From Clostridium sp. BSD9I1 (GTDB lineage: Bacteria; Bacillota; Clostridia; Clostridiales; Clostridiaceae): a DNA stretch of 64,000 bases. A program made the position numbers and the translations under genes. Under the pieces are notes generated by a model. That model made no database searches, was not told where the DNA came from, and saw nothing but the letters and a program-made list of their open reading frames with translations. Where the stretch lies: NCBI RefSeq assembly GCF_900185645.1, contig NZ_FYAM01000023.1, positions 124,001 to 188,000 of the forward strand. The letters are read 5' to 3'. Shown here in pieces: positions 25,890 through 34,286 of the stretch; the stretch's first letter is position 1, and each line of letters starts with the position of its first letter.

Positions 25890-26669
25890 ATGAAGGTATT
25901 ATGTATTGTTCAGCCAGAAACCGTTTGTAATGGTAATATGGAGCTTTTAACAAGGTCTATTTCTGGAAAGCCAGTTATAGTACATACCTTACAAAGGTTA
26001 ATGAAGGCAAGACTTATAGATGAAGTTATTGTAGCAGCGTCTAATAATATTAAAGATTCCTCTTTGGTAAGTGCACTTCAGGAAACCGAGTTTCATGTAT
26101 TTACAGGAAGCAAAGAAAATATGTTAAAAAGATTTAAGGAAGCTTCTGGTAGACATTTTGGGGACACAATAGTGAGAATAAAAGGGAATTGTCCTTTTAT
26201 ATCTCCTGATATTGTGGACAATGTTATATCTTATTTCAAAATGTATAATTATGACTATGTGCATTTAGATGTACCAAATTCCTTTCCAGAGGGCTTAGAA
26301 GTAGAAGTTTTTTCAAAAGAAGCATTAGACAAATGTCTGCAAAAGGTTATTAAGAGCTCAGGAATAAATACTATATCTATAAGGGAAGCTATGTATTCAA
26401 ATGAGTGCTCTCCTTGTAAATACTATGAAGGAGTAACAAATTATATATTGAAACATCCTAAGGAATTTAAGATAGGAACAGTAAAAGGTGAAGAAACATA
26501 CAATAGGAGATACAAGCTCTCTGTTGATACAAAGGAAGATTTTAAGCTTATAAGTAACATTTATAGGCATTTTGATACTGACTTTCCAAATGCTAAGGAA
26601 GTTATAAGATTCTTAGATGAGAATCCAGAAATTGCAGAGATAAATCAAAAGCAAAAAAGTCAGCCCTAG
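25890..26669 (+). CDS. SpsF-like protein that has lost its catalytic motifs
   Basis: A 259-residue paralogue of the cytidylyltransferase at 9634. The two share VHLDVP.. versus VRLDVP, VEVFSKEALDK and the C-terminal VDTKEDFKLI and FLDENPEIAEIN segments. The nucleotide-binding loop QARMGSERLPGK is replaced by an unrelated QPETVCNGNMEL, and the metal site TGDCPFID has become KGNCPFIS, so both acidic ligands are gone. The frame is intact, so it is more likely a repurposed protein than a pseudogene. GAGGTG fixes ATG 25890. Confidence 0.75.
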   Translation: MKVLCIVQPETVCNGNMELLTRSISGKPVIVHTLQRLMKARLIDEVIVAASNNIKDSSLVSALQETEFHVFTGSKENMLKRFKEASGRHFGDTIVRIKGNCPFISPDIVDNVISYFKMYNYDYVHLDVPNSFPEGLEVEVFSKEALDKCLQKVIKSSGINTISIREAMYSNECSPCKYYEGVTNYILKHPKEFKIGTVKGEETYNRRYKLSVDTKEDFKLISNIYRHFDTDFPNAKEVIRFLDENPEIAEINQKQKSQP

Positions 26670-26676
26670 GCTGACT
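26658..26676 (-). terminator. Hairpin at convergent gene ends
   Basis: AGTCAGCC and GGCTGACT form a perfect eight-base stem with loop CTA. On the minus strand it is followed by six T, so it ends the small gene at 26687. It overlaps the stop codon of the plus-strand gene. Confidence 0.7.
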
Positions 26677-26686
26677 TAAATCATTA

Positions 26687-26824
26687 TCACTTCTTATTAT
26701 CATTTTGTTCATTTTCTGATGAATTTAAATTAGGTGAATTTTGTTCAATTTCATCCAATCTTTTTTCAATCAGTTCTATTTCCTTTCTGATTTCTTGAAG
26801 CAAATCATATATTTCTTTTTGCAT
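26687..26824 (-). CDS. Small hypothetical coiled-coil protein
   Basis: A 45-residue protein starting MQKEIYDLLQEIRKEIELI and ending in an Asn/Ser-rich tail. Heptad-like spacing of Leu and Ile in the first 30 residues suggests a short coiled coil. The strong GGAGG seven bases before the ATG and the terminator just after the stop support a real gene. I do not recognise a family. Confidence 0.6.
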   Translation of the reverse strand: MQKEIYDLLQEIRKEIELIEKRLDEIEQNSPNLNSSENEQNDNKK

Positions 26825-27031
26825 AATAATCCTCCATTCATTTTATCTATACATATAGTTTACAAAATTAGAATTATTATTCAATATAGTATGTATAATC
26901 TTTTATGTATTGACTATTTTTCATTAAAGCTTTAAAATTTAGCTAAGAATTGAAATAAAAAAGTGGAAAGTCAAGGCTAGATTTTTCCATAAGTTAATGG
27001 ATTTTCAGAGCAATAAGGGAGGAATACATTT

Positions 27032-27700
27032 ATGACAATTGGAATTATACTTGTGCTTATAGGAATAGTAGGTATAGGCACTGTTGTAGGTTTTTTAGTA
27101 CTTAGAAAATATGATGAGGATGATTTTATAGAAGACGATGATTTTGATGAAGATGATGATATGGAAGAAAATAAAAATGAAAATGAAAATGGTATGATAC
27201 ATAAAAAAGCCGAAGAAGAAGATGTTAAAGAAATAATAAATGAAGAAGATGCTAATATTGAAAAACGTACTCATAAGGACAGTAAAAGCAGTGAAGAAAA
27301 TAATTTATTAGTTGAAAAACAAGCTACAGAATTTGATGTAAAAAGAGAAAAAAATTCAACTATAAGTGATGATACTATAATTTTAAGTAATTTTTATAAC
27401 AATATAATTGCATTTTTAGTGCAGTTAAATGGAGTAAAAAGAGGAACCAATTATGAGATTAAGCCTGGAGAAAGTCATATAGGCAGAAGCGATGAAAATG
27501 ATATAATACTTGAAGATATGTATGTAAGTGGGAATCATGCAATAATAAAGCAGCAAGAAGACAAGATGTATATATATGACTTGGGTTCAAAAAATGGAGT
27601 TTTTGTAAATGGAGAAAAAATAGAAGAGTCAAAGGAATTAAATAATAATGATACGATAATAATAGGGGAAACAAAATTAAGGTTTGTGGTAATACAATAA
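27032..27700 (+). CDS. Membrane-anchored FHA domain protein
   Basis: A 222-residue protein. One N-terminal membrane helix (about residues 3-25) is followed by a very acidic Asp/Glu/Lys-rich stretch to about residue 110 and a C-terminal forkhead-associated domain. The phosphothreonine-binding motifs are IGRSDENDI, GNHA and LGSKNGVFVNG. FHA domains read Ser/Thr kinase signals, but no kinase or phosphatase gene lies nearby. GGGAGGA precedes ATG 27032, and a terminator follows closely, so it is a single-gene unit. Confidence 0.85.
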   Translation: MTIGIILVLIGIVGIGTVVGFLVLRKYDEDDFIEDDDFDEDDDMEENKNENENGMIHKKAEEEDVKEIINEEDANIEKRTHKDSKSSEENNLLVEKQATEFDVKREKNSTISDDTIILSNFYNNIIAFLVQLNGVKRGTNYEIKPGESHIGRSDENDIILEDMYVSGNHAIIKQQEDKMYIYDLGSKNGVFVNGEKIEESKELNNNDTIIIGETKLRFVVIQ

Positions 27701-27727
27701 AAGTTATGTTAACTCTTAATAATTGTA

Positions 27728-27760
27728 TTAGGAAGTCTGTAAATATAGACTTCCTAATTT
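27728..27760. terminator. Rho-independent terminator after the FHA gene
   Basis: TTAGGAAGTCT and AGACTTCCTAA pair over eleven bases around an eight-base loop, followed by a short T-rich stretch. It separates the FHA gene from the chemoreceptor. Confidence 0.75.
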
Positions 27761-27824
27761 TATGCATTTTTATATGCAATTTAAATAAAGTGTTAAAATG
27801 GATTGCAAATCTTTGAAAAAATTT

Positions 27825-27851
27825 TAAAGTTTTATTATAGCTTGTCGATAA
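27825..27851 (+). promoter_or_regulatory. SigD promoter of the chemoreceptor gene
   Basis: TAAA, exactly 15 bases, then GTCGATAA: one mismatch to TAAA-N15-GCCGATAA. It lies 70 bases before the chemoreceptor ATG. Confidence 0.8.
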
Positions 27852-27921
27852 TTGATGATGTTGGTATAATGTTGCTGTGACAATATAATAAAACAAGTAA
27901 TTTGCATAAGGGGAAGATGAG

Positions 27922-29994
27922 ATGGAAAAGTTATCAAACAAAAAGAGAAAGCGCAGAAGTATAAAAAACAAGCTATTGCCACTTATAGTTATTGCTATGG
28001 TATTACCTCTTTTAATACTTAGTATATTGAATTATGGAATTTCAAATAAAGTTCTTTTAGATAGTTTTGAAGATAATTCAAAAGAAATGGCTCATCAAAT
28101 GAATACTAATTTAAATGATATGTTTATGGAAATTGAGGCGACTATTAATTTTTTATCCATGGATGAGAATTTAAAAAATATAGTGATTTTAGAAGATAAA
28201 ATGAGTAGCAAAGATGCAGCGAAAGAAGAAATAAAAGAAGAACTTGAAAAAACAAAGTATTTTTCAAGAAAATTATTGGATAACAAGATAAAGACGGGTA
28301 ATGGTATATTTTCTCTATATATAGGAGCTAAAAATAAAACATTTTTTGCAAATTCTACTAATAAGGCAGGGGATATGGCAGGGTATGATCCTACACAGAG
28401 ACCTTGGTACAAAAAAGCAATGGAAAACCCAGATAAGGTGGTATATATAGATCCGTATGTAAGTCCAAGCACAGGAAAGCTTATGTTTACTATGGCAAAG
28501 ACTTTAAAAAGTAATAACGGAGAAATACTTGGAGTAGTAGGTACAGATATTACTCTTGATAATTTTGCAACAAAATATAAAGATGTTAGTATGGGTGATA
28601 CTGGAGTGCTATTTGTTATGAGTCCCGATGGTATAGTACTTTCCCATCCTGATGAAAAATTAATTGGTCAAAGTGTTAAAGATCAAGAAGTTTTTAAAGT
28701 AATTAATTCTGAAAAAGAAGGTTTTAAAGAATATACATTTGAAGGGAAACATAAATATACATCATTTATAACTAATGATAAAACTTCATGGAAGATTGCA
28801 TTAAGCTTTAATACAAATGAGACCGCAAATGAGCTAAATACTATAAACAAAACTAATATACTAATTGCCATATTGAGCTCAATAATGGGAATAATATTTG
28901 CATTATATATATCTAGGATGATAACTAAGCCTTTAAAAGTATTAGAAGATGGAATAAATAAAGCAGCTTCAGGAGATTTAACAGAGGACATAAATATAAA
29001 ATCTAAGGATGAGTTTGGCAATATAGGAAATGCTTTCAATCAAATGACGGCTAGTTTAAAGTCGCTTATAGGGGAGATAGTTTCATCAGCTAAAATAGTA
29101 TCAGAAAATTCTATGTCTCTAAGAGATATGTCGGCTCAAACTTCTAGTGCCACAACAGAAGTTGCGTCTACTATAGGGGAAATAGCAAAAACTGCTACAT
29201 CACAAGCTGTACAAACTCAAAGAGGTATGGAAAAATCAGAACAGCTTTCAGAAAGTATTGATGAAATTTCAAAAGCAATACACACTGTAAAGGAAGTTTA
29301 TGATAATGTTACAAAATTAAATTCAAATGGTATGAAAGAAATAGAGGATTTAACAAGTAAAACTGCCCTTGTAAATTCTGAGACAGAAAGGCTTAATGAG
29401 GTTATAGTAGCTATGGATACAAGTTCTCAAAAGATAGGAGAAATAATAGAAACTATTAAATCTATAGCAGATCAAACTAATCTTTTAGCGTTAAATGCAT
29501 CAATTGAGGCAGCTCGTGCAGGAGAAGCGGGACGTGGTTTTTCTGTGGTAGCAGAGGAAATTAGAAAGCTTTCAGAAAGTACAGCATATTCAACAGAAGA
29601 AATAAATAAGCTTATTATTGACATACAAAAAAGATCCTCCAATGCCGTAACTTCTATAAGTGCTACAAAGGATACGCTTGGAAAGCAAATTGGTGCAGTA
29701 AATGGAACCCGTGAAGTATTTGGAGAAATGTACAAGTCCATAGTTGAGGTTTCTAACTATATGAAGCATATAGAAGCATTAAATAAAACTATGATTATTA
29801 ATAAAGAAGATATAGTAGAAGCTATAACAGAGATATCAGGTGCTTCTGAAGAGACCTCAGCCTCCACAGAAGAGGTTTCTGCAAGTGCAGAAGAAATACT
29901 TGCTATTATAGAAGACCTGTCAGCAAGTACAAATAAGTTGTCAGAGCTAGCTGAAAATCTTTTACAAGAGGTACACAGTTTTAAGGTGGAATAG
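27922..29994 (+). CDS. Methyl-accepting chemotaxis protein with dCache sensor
   Basis: A 690-residue chemoreceptor. A membrane helix (about residues 17-37), a periplasmic-side double Cache domain to about 300, a second helix, HAMP (KPLKVLEDGINKAASGDLTE) and the signalling hairpin with the conserved tip NLLALNASIEAARAGEAGRGF. In the Cache domain Y155, R160, W162 and Y163 (YDPTQRPWY), with VGTDI downstream, match the residues that hold amino acid ligands in dCache_1AA sensors, so an amino acid is the likely signal. A good SigD promoter precedes it. Confidence 0.92.
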   Translation: MEKLSNKKRKRRSIKNKLLPLIVIAMVLPLLILSILNYGISNKVLLDSFEDNSKEMAHQMNTNLNDMFMEIEATINFLSMDENLKNIVILEDKMSSKDAAKEEIKEELEKTKYFSRKLLDNKIKTGNGIFSLYIGAKNKTFFANSTNKAGDMAGYDPTQRPWYKKAMENPDKVVYIDPYVSPSTGKLMFTMAKTLKSNNGEILGVVGTDITLDNFATKYKDVSMGDTGVLFVMSPDGIVLSHPDEKLIGQSVKDQEVFKVINSEKEGFKEYTFEGKHKYTSFITNDKTSWKIALSFNTNETANELNTINKTNILIAILSSIMGIIFALYISRMITKPLKVLEDGINKAASGDLTEDINIKSKDEFGNIGNAFNQMTASLKSLIGEIVSSAKIVSENSMSLRDMSAQTSSATTEVASTIGEIAKTATSQAVQTQRGMEKSEQLSESIDEISKAIHTVKEVYDNVTKLNSNGMKEIEDLTSKTALVNSETERLNEVIVAMDTSSQKIGEIIETIKSIADQTNLLALNASIEAARAGEAGRGFSVVAEEIRKLSESTAYSTEEINKLIIDIQKRSSNAVTSISATKDTLGKQIGAVNGTREVFGEMYKSIVEVSNYMKHIEALNKTMIINKEDIVEAITEISGASEETSASTEEVSASAEEILAIIEDLSASTNKLSELAENLLQEVHSFKVE

Positions 29995-30032
29995 ATAATT
30001 CCTAATAAATCACTGAAAATAAGGACGAGATA

Positions 30033-30084
30033 GTGCAAGACATTTTAAATGATAGGTTATTTTTTAAAATGTTTTGCACTTTTT
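30033..30084 (+). terminator. Rho-independent terminator of the chemoreceptor gene
   Basis: Arms 30033-30049 and 30063-30079 pair over 17 bases with one mismatch and are followed by five T. Confidence 0.85.
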
Positions 30085-30227
30085 CATTTTGTGGTGCATT
30101 AAGGAAAAATATTAGGAAATACGTCATATAATATAGTATGATTATATTACATTGGATTTTCAACGTGAAAATAAAGTTTAAGTTAGGCATTATAAAAAAT
30201 TTGGATAGTACATAAAGGGGTGGAATA

Positions 30228-30563
30228 ATGGGAGCGGATAAAATGGTTGTTTCTAAAGATATACTCATAAAGATAAAGTCAAGAGCTCAAACTATTAAAT
30301 CATTATGTAAGGACAAGGTGTTAGTTAAAGAAGCAGATGAAATATTAGATTTAATAAGCAAAGAACTAAATAAAGACACGGAAACCGTGCTAGAAAAAAT
30401 CGAAAAAAAAATGAAAGAAACTAGGAATGTAAATCCGGACTTAAATGCAAATTTATATATACTTCGTAGAAATCTCATGAAGAATAAAATAACTGAGGAA
30501 GATGCTTTAGCGTTATATACAATGTACTTAGAATCCGAGGTTTTCGACAAGAAAATTTACTAA
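30228..30563 (+). CDS. Hypothetical protein
   Basis: A 111-residue soluble, Lys/Glu-rich, helical protein (KDILIKIKSRAQTIKSLCKD; EEDALALYTMYLESEVF). It has no membrane segment or signal peptide and I do not recognise a family. AAAGGGGTGG stands before ATG 30228. It lies alone between two terminators, with a convergent GreA-type gene downstream. Confidence 0.65.
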   Translation: MGADKMVVSKDILIKIKSRAQTIKSLCKDKVLVKEADEILDLISKELNKDTETVLEKIEKKMKETRNVNPDLNANLYILRRNLMKNKITEEDALALYTMYLESEVFDKKIY

Positions 30564-30574
30564 GTAAATAAAAA

Positions 30575-30623
30575 TAGGTACTAAAAATTAAAGCTTTATA
30601 TAGTCTTTAATCTTTAGTACCTA
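30575..30623. terminator. Bidirectional terminator between convergent genes
   Basis: TAGGTACTAAA (30575-30585) and TTTAGTACCTA (30613-30623) pair, with an inner ATTAAAG/CTTTAAT stem. It serves the hypothetical gene and the GreA-type gene. Confidence 0.8.
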
Positions 30624-30651
30624 ATCTATGCTATTTTTCTAATAATATGTA

Positions 30652-31116
30652 TTAAAGCACCTTTATAACTTCAACTTCGTAGTCTCCATCAGGGGAAATT
30701 ACTTTAGCCTTTTTACCTGTAGTGAGCTTATATAAAGTTTTTCCTAAAGGAGAATCTATACTTATTTTCATATTTCTTGGGTCAGCTTCTACAGAACTTA
30801 CTAATGTTACTTCTTCCTCTTCATCCATATCGTAAAATTTAACTATTGCAGTTTTGTTGATGTCAAATATGTTTGCATCATTAGAACTTTCTACTATTAC
30901 TGCATTTCTTAATTGATTTTCCAGCTCAAGTATTCTAGTTTCATTCATAGATTGATCATCCTTTGCAGCAGAATAATCCGCATTTTCACTTAGATCTCCT
31001 TGAGAACGAGCATATTTTAATGCTTCCTTAATTTCAACTCTTTTAACGGTTTTTAAATATTCCAATTCTGACTCTATCTTTTTTTTAGCTGTTTCAGTTA
31101 AAATAATTTTATCCAT
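30652..31116 (-). CDS. greA: GreA/GreB-family transcription elongation factor
   Basis: A protein of about 154 residues that rescues backtracked RNA polymerase by stimulating transcript cleavage. The N-terminal coiled coil carries the acidic tip GDLSENADYSAAKDDQ, and the C-terminal domain has DPRNMKISIDSPLGKTLYKLTTGKKAKV. The tip acids (D and E of GDLSEN) are intact. ATG 31116 gives the family's usual N terminus; TTG 31122 and GTG 31128 are closer to the AGGAAGG site and remain possible. This may be a second Gre factor, since the usual greA sits elsewhere in clostridia. Confidence 0.82.
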   Translation of the reverse strand: MDKIILTETAKKKIESELEYLKTVKRVEIKEALKYARSQGDLSENADYSAAKDDQSMNETRILELENQLRNAVIVESSNDANIFDINKTAIVKFYDMDEEEEVTLVSSVEADPRNMKISIDSPLGKTLYKLTTGKKAKVISPDGDYEVEVIKVL

Positions 31117-31143
31117 AAACAAATTCACCTTCCTAGTAATTTA

Positions 31144-31160
31144 TTATTGACAGTCAATAA
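31144..31160. promoter_or_regulatory. Perfect 17-base palindrome upstream of greA
   Basis: TTATTGAC-A-GTCAATAA is fully symmetric about 31152 and lies 28 bases upstream of the greA ATG. On the minus strand it overlaps a possible -10 (AATAAT, 18 bases after TTGTTT). It has the look of a repressor operator. Confidence 0.4.
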
Positions 31161-31336
31161 AATTTTAAACAATGTATGAAAATCCTTTAGTATTTTCCCA
31201 TAATGCCATTTTATCATCAATATATTACTATAATCAACAAATATATAATATTTTAATATATTCAACTATGAATATTTAACAATTAAGAATTTGTTTGAAA
31301 AATCAAAATAAATGCAAAAAATTCCCGAAATTTATC

Positions 31337-31365
31337 TTGTTATGTAATAAATTATTGTATATAAT
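31337..31365 (+). promoter_or_regulatory. SigA promoter of the THF riboswitch-folT transcript
   Basis: TTGTTA, exactly 17 bases, then TATAAT. It would start transcription at about 31372, ten bases before the riboswitch P1 stem. Confidence 0.75.
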
Positions 31366-31380
31366 GTAAGTAGATTTGCT

Positions 31381-31494
31381 TGTTAGAGTAGGCGATTGCG
31401 CGTAAAGTGCTAGATGGACAGGAAGTTGCCACTAGACGAAGAGATTTTAATGTTATTTAAAATTTCGCGATGCAGTTACCGCATTCCGCTAACA
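31381..31494 (+). promoter_or_regulatory. Tetrahydrofolate (THF) riboswitch
   Basis: TGTTAG (31381-31386) pairs with CTAACA (31489-31494) as P1. Inside are the conserved THF-I blocks: AGAGTAG at P1, GCGTAAAGTG, CCACTAGACGAAG, and a possible pseudoknot of GGAA with TTCC near 31431 and 31484. The downstream gene is a folate transporter S component, as expected. CGCTAA (31487-31492) can instead pair with TTAGCG (31499-31504), which would open P1, so that pair probably forms the switch. The ribosome site lies about 40 bases further on. Confidence 0.88.
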
Positions 31495-31546
31495 TTTTTT
31501 AGCGTCACTTTCTCTATTGGCAAATACTATGAAGGGAGGCGCCATT

Positions 31547-32062
31547 ATGAAAAATACAAGAAAAATGGTATTTTTAGGTCTATTTATTTCATTACAGGTC
31601 ATACTTACAAGATTTTTAGGAATTGAAGCGCCAATTATTCGAGTAAGCTTTGGATTTTTGCCGCTAGCTTTATGTGGTATGTTATTTGGTCCTTTGTATG
31701 GAGGAATATGTGGAGCGATAGCCGATATTTTAGGTATGTTAATATTTCCTAAAGGAGCGTATTTTCCGGGTTTTACATTAAGCACGGCTTTATCAGGAGT
31801 GGTATATGGAATATTTCTATATAAAAGACCTAAATCTATGATTAATATAATTTTAGCTGTGTTAATCATAACGATTTTTATAAATTTGGGACTTAATACT
31901 ATATGGCTTTCTATGATTACCGGTAAAGCAGTATATGCTATAATAGTTCCTAGAATAATAAAAAATCTTATAGAAATTCCGGTAAAAGTGCCACTTATAT
32001 ACATGTGCTGGAAAGCAATTGGACATTATATGGACAAATCCTTCCGTAATGTGGCAGTTTAA
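31547..32062 (+). CDS. folT: ECF transporter folate-binding S component
   Basis: A 171-residue membrane protein with about six helices, the substrate-capture subunit of an energy-coupling factor vitamin importer. The segment IRVSFGFLPLALCGMLFGPLYGGICGAIADILGMLIFP is typical of FolT-type S components; here only short parts are quoted: GPLYGGICGAIADILG and GAYFPGFTLS. ATP-binding and T subunits are not in the window and are normally shared. ATG 31547 has AAGGGAGG seven bases upstream; the outer TTG 31517 does not. The THF riboswitch upstream supports folate as substrate. Confidence 0.88.
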   Translation: MKNTRKMVFLGLFISLQVILTRFLGIEAPIIRVSFGFLPLALCGMLFGPLYGGICGAIADILGMLIFPKGAYFPGFTLSTALSGVVYGIFLYKRPKSMINIILAVLIITIFINLGLNTIWLSMITGKAVYAIIVPRIIKNLIEIPVKVPLIYMCWKAIGHYMDKSFRNVAV

Positions 32063-32129
32063 ATTAAGTATAAATTTATGTTCTGCATGGCAAAATATAA
32101 TCAAATACATGTAGAAAGGAAGGATATCT

Positions 32130-32264
32130 ATGAGACCTTTTAGAGGAGATAAACATCAAAAGGGTGGCAAAAATGATGGTGTAAAGCCTGTAGATAGAGC
32201 AAGAAAAAGGAATGAAAAGAATCCTCCAACTTATGAAACCTTTGATGGAGAAAAGATATATTAA
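32130..32264 (+). CDS. Small basic hypothetical protein
   Basis: A 44-residue Lys/Arg-rich protein (MRPFRGDKHQKGGKNDGVKP... to FDGEKIY). AAGGAAGG eight bases before ATG 32130 and a perfect terminator 41 bases after the stop support it. I do not recognise a family; the composition suggests nucleic acid or ribosome binding, which is inference. Confidence 0.6.
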   Translation: MRPFRGDKHQKGGKNDGVKPVDRARKRNEKNPPTYETFDGEKIY

Positions 32265-32305
32265 TATAATACAATAATAAAAAAGTAAAAGTTTAAAATA
32301 TAATC

Positions 32306-32337
32306 TAGGAAGTTTGCTTGCAAACTTCCTATTTTTT
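32306..32337 (+). terminator. Rho-independent terminator
   Basis: TAGGAAGTTTGC and GCAAACTTCCTA form a perfect 12-base stem with loop TT, then six T. It ends the folT and small-protein transcript. Confidence 0.88.
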
Positions 32338-32494
32338 ATAGAATTATTTAATTACCGATAAATAAAAAATTATTAATATTTGTAACTAATTATTATTATG
32401 ATTATAGAGAATAATACTTGGATGAAAGTAATATATTTCAAATGTAGAATATGTTATAAGGTTGAATAAGTTGTATTAAAAAGGGGGATGGGAA

Positions 32495-34240
32495 ATGACT
32501 TATCATTTTCAACGTAAAAAAACTATTTCATTACTTCTATCAATATTTATGGTTTTATGTATGATTTTTTCAGGAAATGCATTTGCGGCTTCAGAAGATA
32601 TTAAGACTATAAATATATTGTCCGTTAACGACTATCATGGACAGGTTTTAGAAGGGAAAAAGGAACCTGGAATATCAAAATTTACCAAGGCTATAAAGGA
32701 TTTTAAGTACAACAATAAAAACACTATAGTAGTTGCAGCTGGAGATCTTTATCAAGGCTCCGCCATATCTAATTTGAATGAAGGTGCTCCAATAAATGAA
32801 ATGATGAATAATTTAGAAGTGATAGCTTCAGCCATAGGTAACCATGAATTTGACTGGGGAATAGATAAAATTGAAAAATGGTCTAAAGAAGGAAATTTTG
32901 AATGGTTAGCTTCAAATATATACGATAAAAATACATTTAAGCCTGTAGCTTTTGCAAAACCATATAAAATTGTAGAAGTAGATGGTGTGAAAATAGGTTT
33001 TATAGGACTTTCAACTCCAGAAACTACCTATAAAACAAAGGCAGCTTATATAAAAGATTTAGAGTTTAAAGATCCTATTAGCTCAGCTAAGGAATGGGCT
33101 CAAAAGCTTAAGAGTGGAGAATTAGAAGAAGGAAAAGCGGATATAGTTATAGCTCTTACCCACCTAGGCGCTTTTCAAAATAAGGATAGTAAAGTTATAA
33201 CAGGAGAGGCAGCAGATTTTGCTAAAGCAAGTACTTACGTAGATGCTGTAATAGCAGCACATACACATCAAACTGTTTCGGGAAAAGTAGAACAAATTCC
33301 TGTTGTTTCAGCTTATTATAATGGAAGGGCTTATGGAAGACTAGAAATAAAATATAATTTAAATACTAAAAAAGCAGAAATAACACCATATGCTGTTGAT
33401 TTAATAGCTTCACTAAGTGAATTAAAGGAAGATGCAGAAGCTAAAGCTATAGTTGAAAAATATGAAAAGTTATCAGGACCAAAGCTTAATGAAATATTAG
33501 CTGTTACAGACAAGGATTTAGCTCATGATAAATTAAGTGGCCCTTCGATACTTGGGGAATGGATATGCGAGGTTATGGCGAAGGTTACTAATTCTCAAAT
33601 AGGTATAACTAATGGAGGAGGAATAAGAACTTCATTAAACAAAGGAAATATAACTATGGGCAATTTATATGAAGTTATGCCATTCGATAATACATTATTT
33701 ACTATGGAACTTACAGGAGCAGATATAAAGAAAGTTATCGAAAATGGTATAGGAAATGACAAGATTGGTTGGGTTCAGGTTTCAGGATTAAAGATAAAAT
33801 ATGACTTGGATAGGGCATTTGGAAATAGAATAACTGAAATGAATCTTATGAATGGAACAAAGCTGGATATGAGCAAATATTATAAGGTAGTAACTAATGA
33901 CTTTATGGCTTCTAATGGAGATGAATATGATTTTTCAAAGGGCAAAAATAAGTTGGATACAAATATCCCGGTAAGAGATGCATTAGTAAATGAATTAAAG
34001 GCTTGTAAAGAACTTTCATTAGTTAAAAAGAATTATCTGCAGCAAGGGAAAAAGATAGAAGGTCCAACTATACCGGTAATACCACAAAAATCAGTTATAT
34101 ATACTGTGAAATTAGGAGATACATTATACTCTATAGGATCAAAATACAATGTTGATTATAAGGAAATAGGAGAAATTAATAATATAAAAAATTTCAATTT
34201 AATTTTTGTTGGACAAAAACTTGTTATTCCTCAAAATTAA
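32495..34240 (+). CDS. Secreted 5'-nucleotidase/UDP-sugar hydrolase with LysM domain
   Basis: A 581-residue exported enzyme. A signal peptide ends near NAFAASE. The metallophosphatase domain shows NDYHGQ, GDLYQGS, IGNHEFDWG, LTHLGA and AAHTHQ; the C-terminal 5'-nucleotidase domain has TNGGGIRTSLNKGNIT, MPFDNTL and TNDFMASNGDEY. The last ~45 residues are a LysM repeat (YTVKLGDTLYSIGSKYNV ... LVIPQN) that should hold the enzyme on peptidoglycan. It would dephosphorylate extracellular nucleotides for salvage. AAGGGGGATGG precedes ATG 32495. Confidence 0.9.
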   Translation: MTYHFQRKKTISLLLSIFMVLCMIFSGNAFAASEDIKTINILSVNDYHGQVLEGKKEPGISKFTKAIKDFKYNNKNTIVVAAGDLYQGSAISNLNEGAPINEMMNNLEVIASAIGNHEFDWGIDKIEKWSKEGNFEWLASNIYDKNTFKPVAFAKPYKIVEVDGVKIGFIGLSTPETTYKTKAAYIKDLEFKDPISSAKEWAQKLKSGELEEGKADIVIALTHLGAFQNKDSKVITGEAADFAKASTYVDAVIAAHTHQTVSGKVEQIPVVSAYYNGRAYGRLEIKYNLNTKKAEITPYAVDLIASLSELKEDAEAKAIVEKYEKLSGPKLNEILAVTDKDLAHDKLSGPSILGEWICEVMAKVTNSQIGITNGGGIRTSLNKGNITMGNLYEVMPFDNTLFTMELTGADIKKVIENGIGNDKIGWVQVSGLKIKYDLDRAFGNRITEMNLMNGTKLDMSKYYKVVTNDFMASNGDEYDFSKGKNKLDTNIPVRDALVNELKACKELSLVKKNYLQQGKKIEGPTIPVIPQKSVIYTVKLGDTLYSIGSKYNVDYKEIGEINNIKNFNLIFVGQKLVIPQN

Positions 34241-34243
34241 ATT

Positions 34244-34282
34244 AATAAAGGAACTTGAATAATGTATTCAAGTTCCTTTATT
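34244..34282. terminator. Bidirectional terminator
   Basis: AATAAAGGAACTTGAATA (34244-34261) pairs perfectly with 34265-34282 over 18 bases with loop ATG. It serves the convergent nucleotidase and formate/nitrite transporter genes. Confidence 0.88.
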
Positions 34283-34286
34283 GCTT

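Noticed and set aside
27459-27971. A 170-codon minus-strand frame opposite the FHA gene end and the SigD promoter
   Set aside because: It crosses a terminator and a promoter and reads as low-complexity Leu/Phe/Tyr, typical of antisense AT-rich DNA.
29472-30038. Long minus-strand open frames opposite the chemoreceptor
   Set aside because: They are mirror frames of the conserved signalling domain, with no ribosome sites or family features.
31117-31336. Additional small gene between greA and the folT promoter
   Set aside because: No frame with a ribosome site is seen; only the palindrome at 31144 stands out.
31489-32004. A 171-codon minus-strand frame opposite folT
   Set aside because: It mirrors the FolT coding frame, and the plus frame has riboswitch, promoter and ribosome site.
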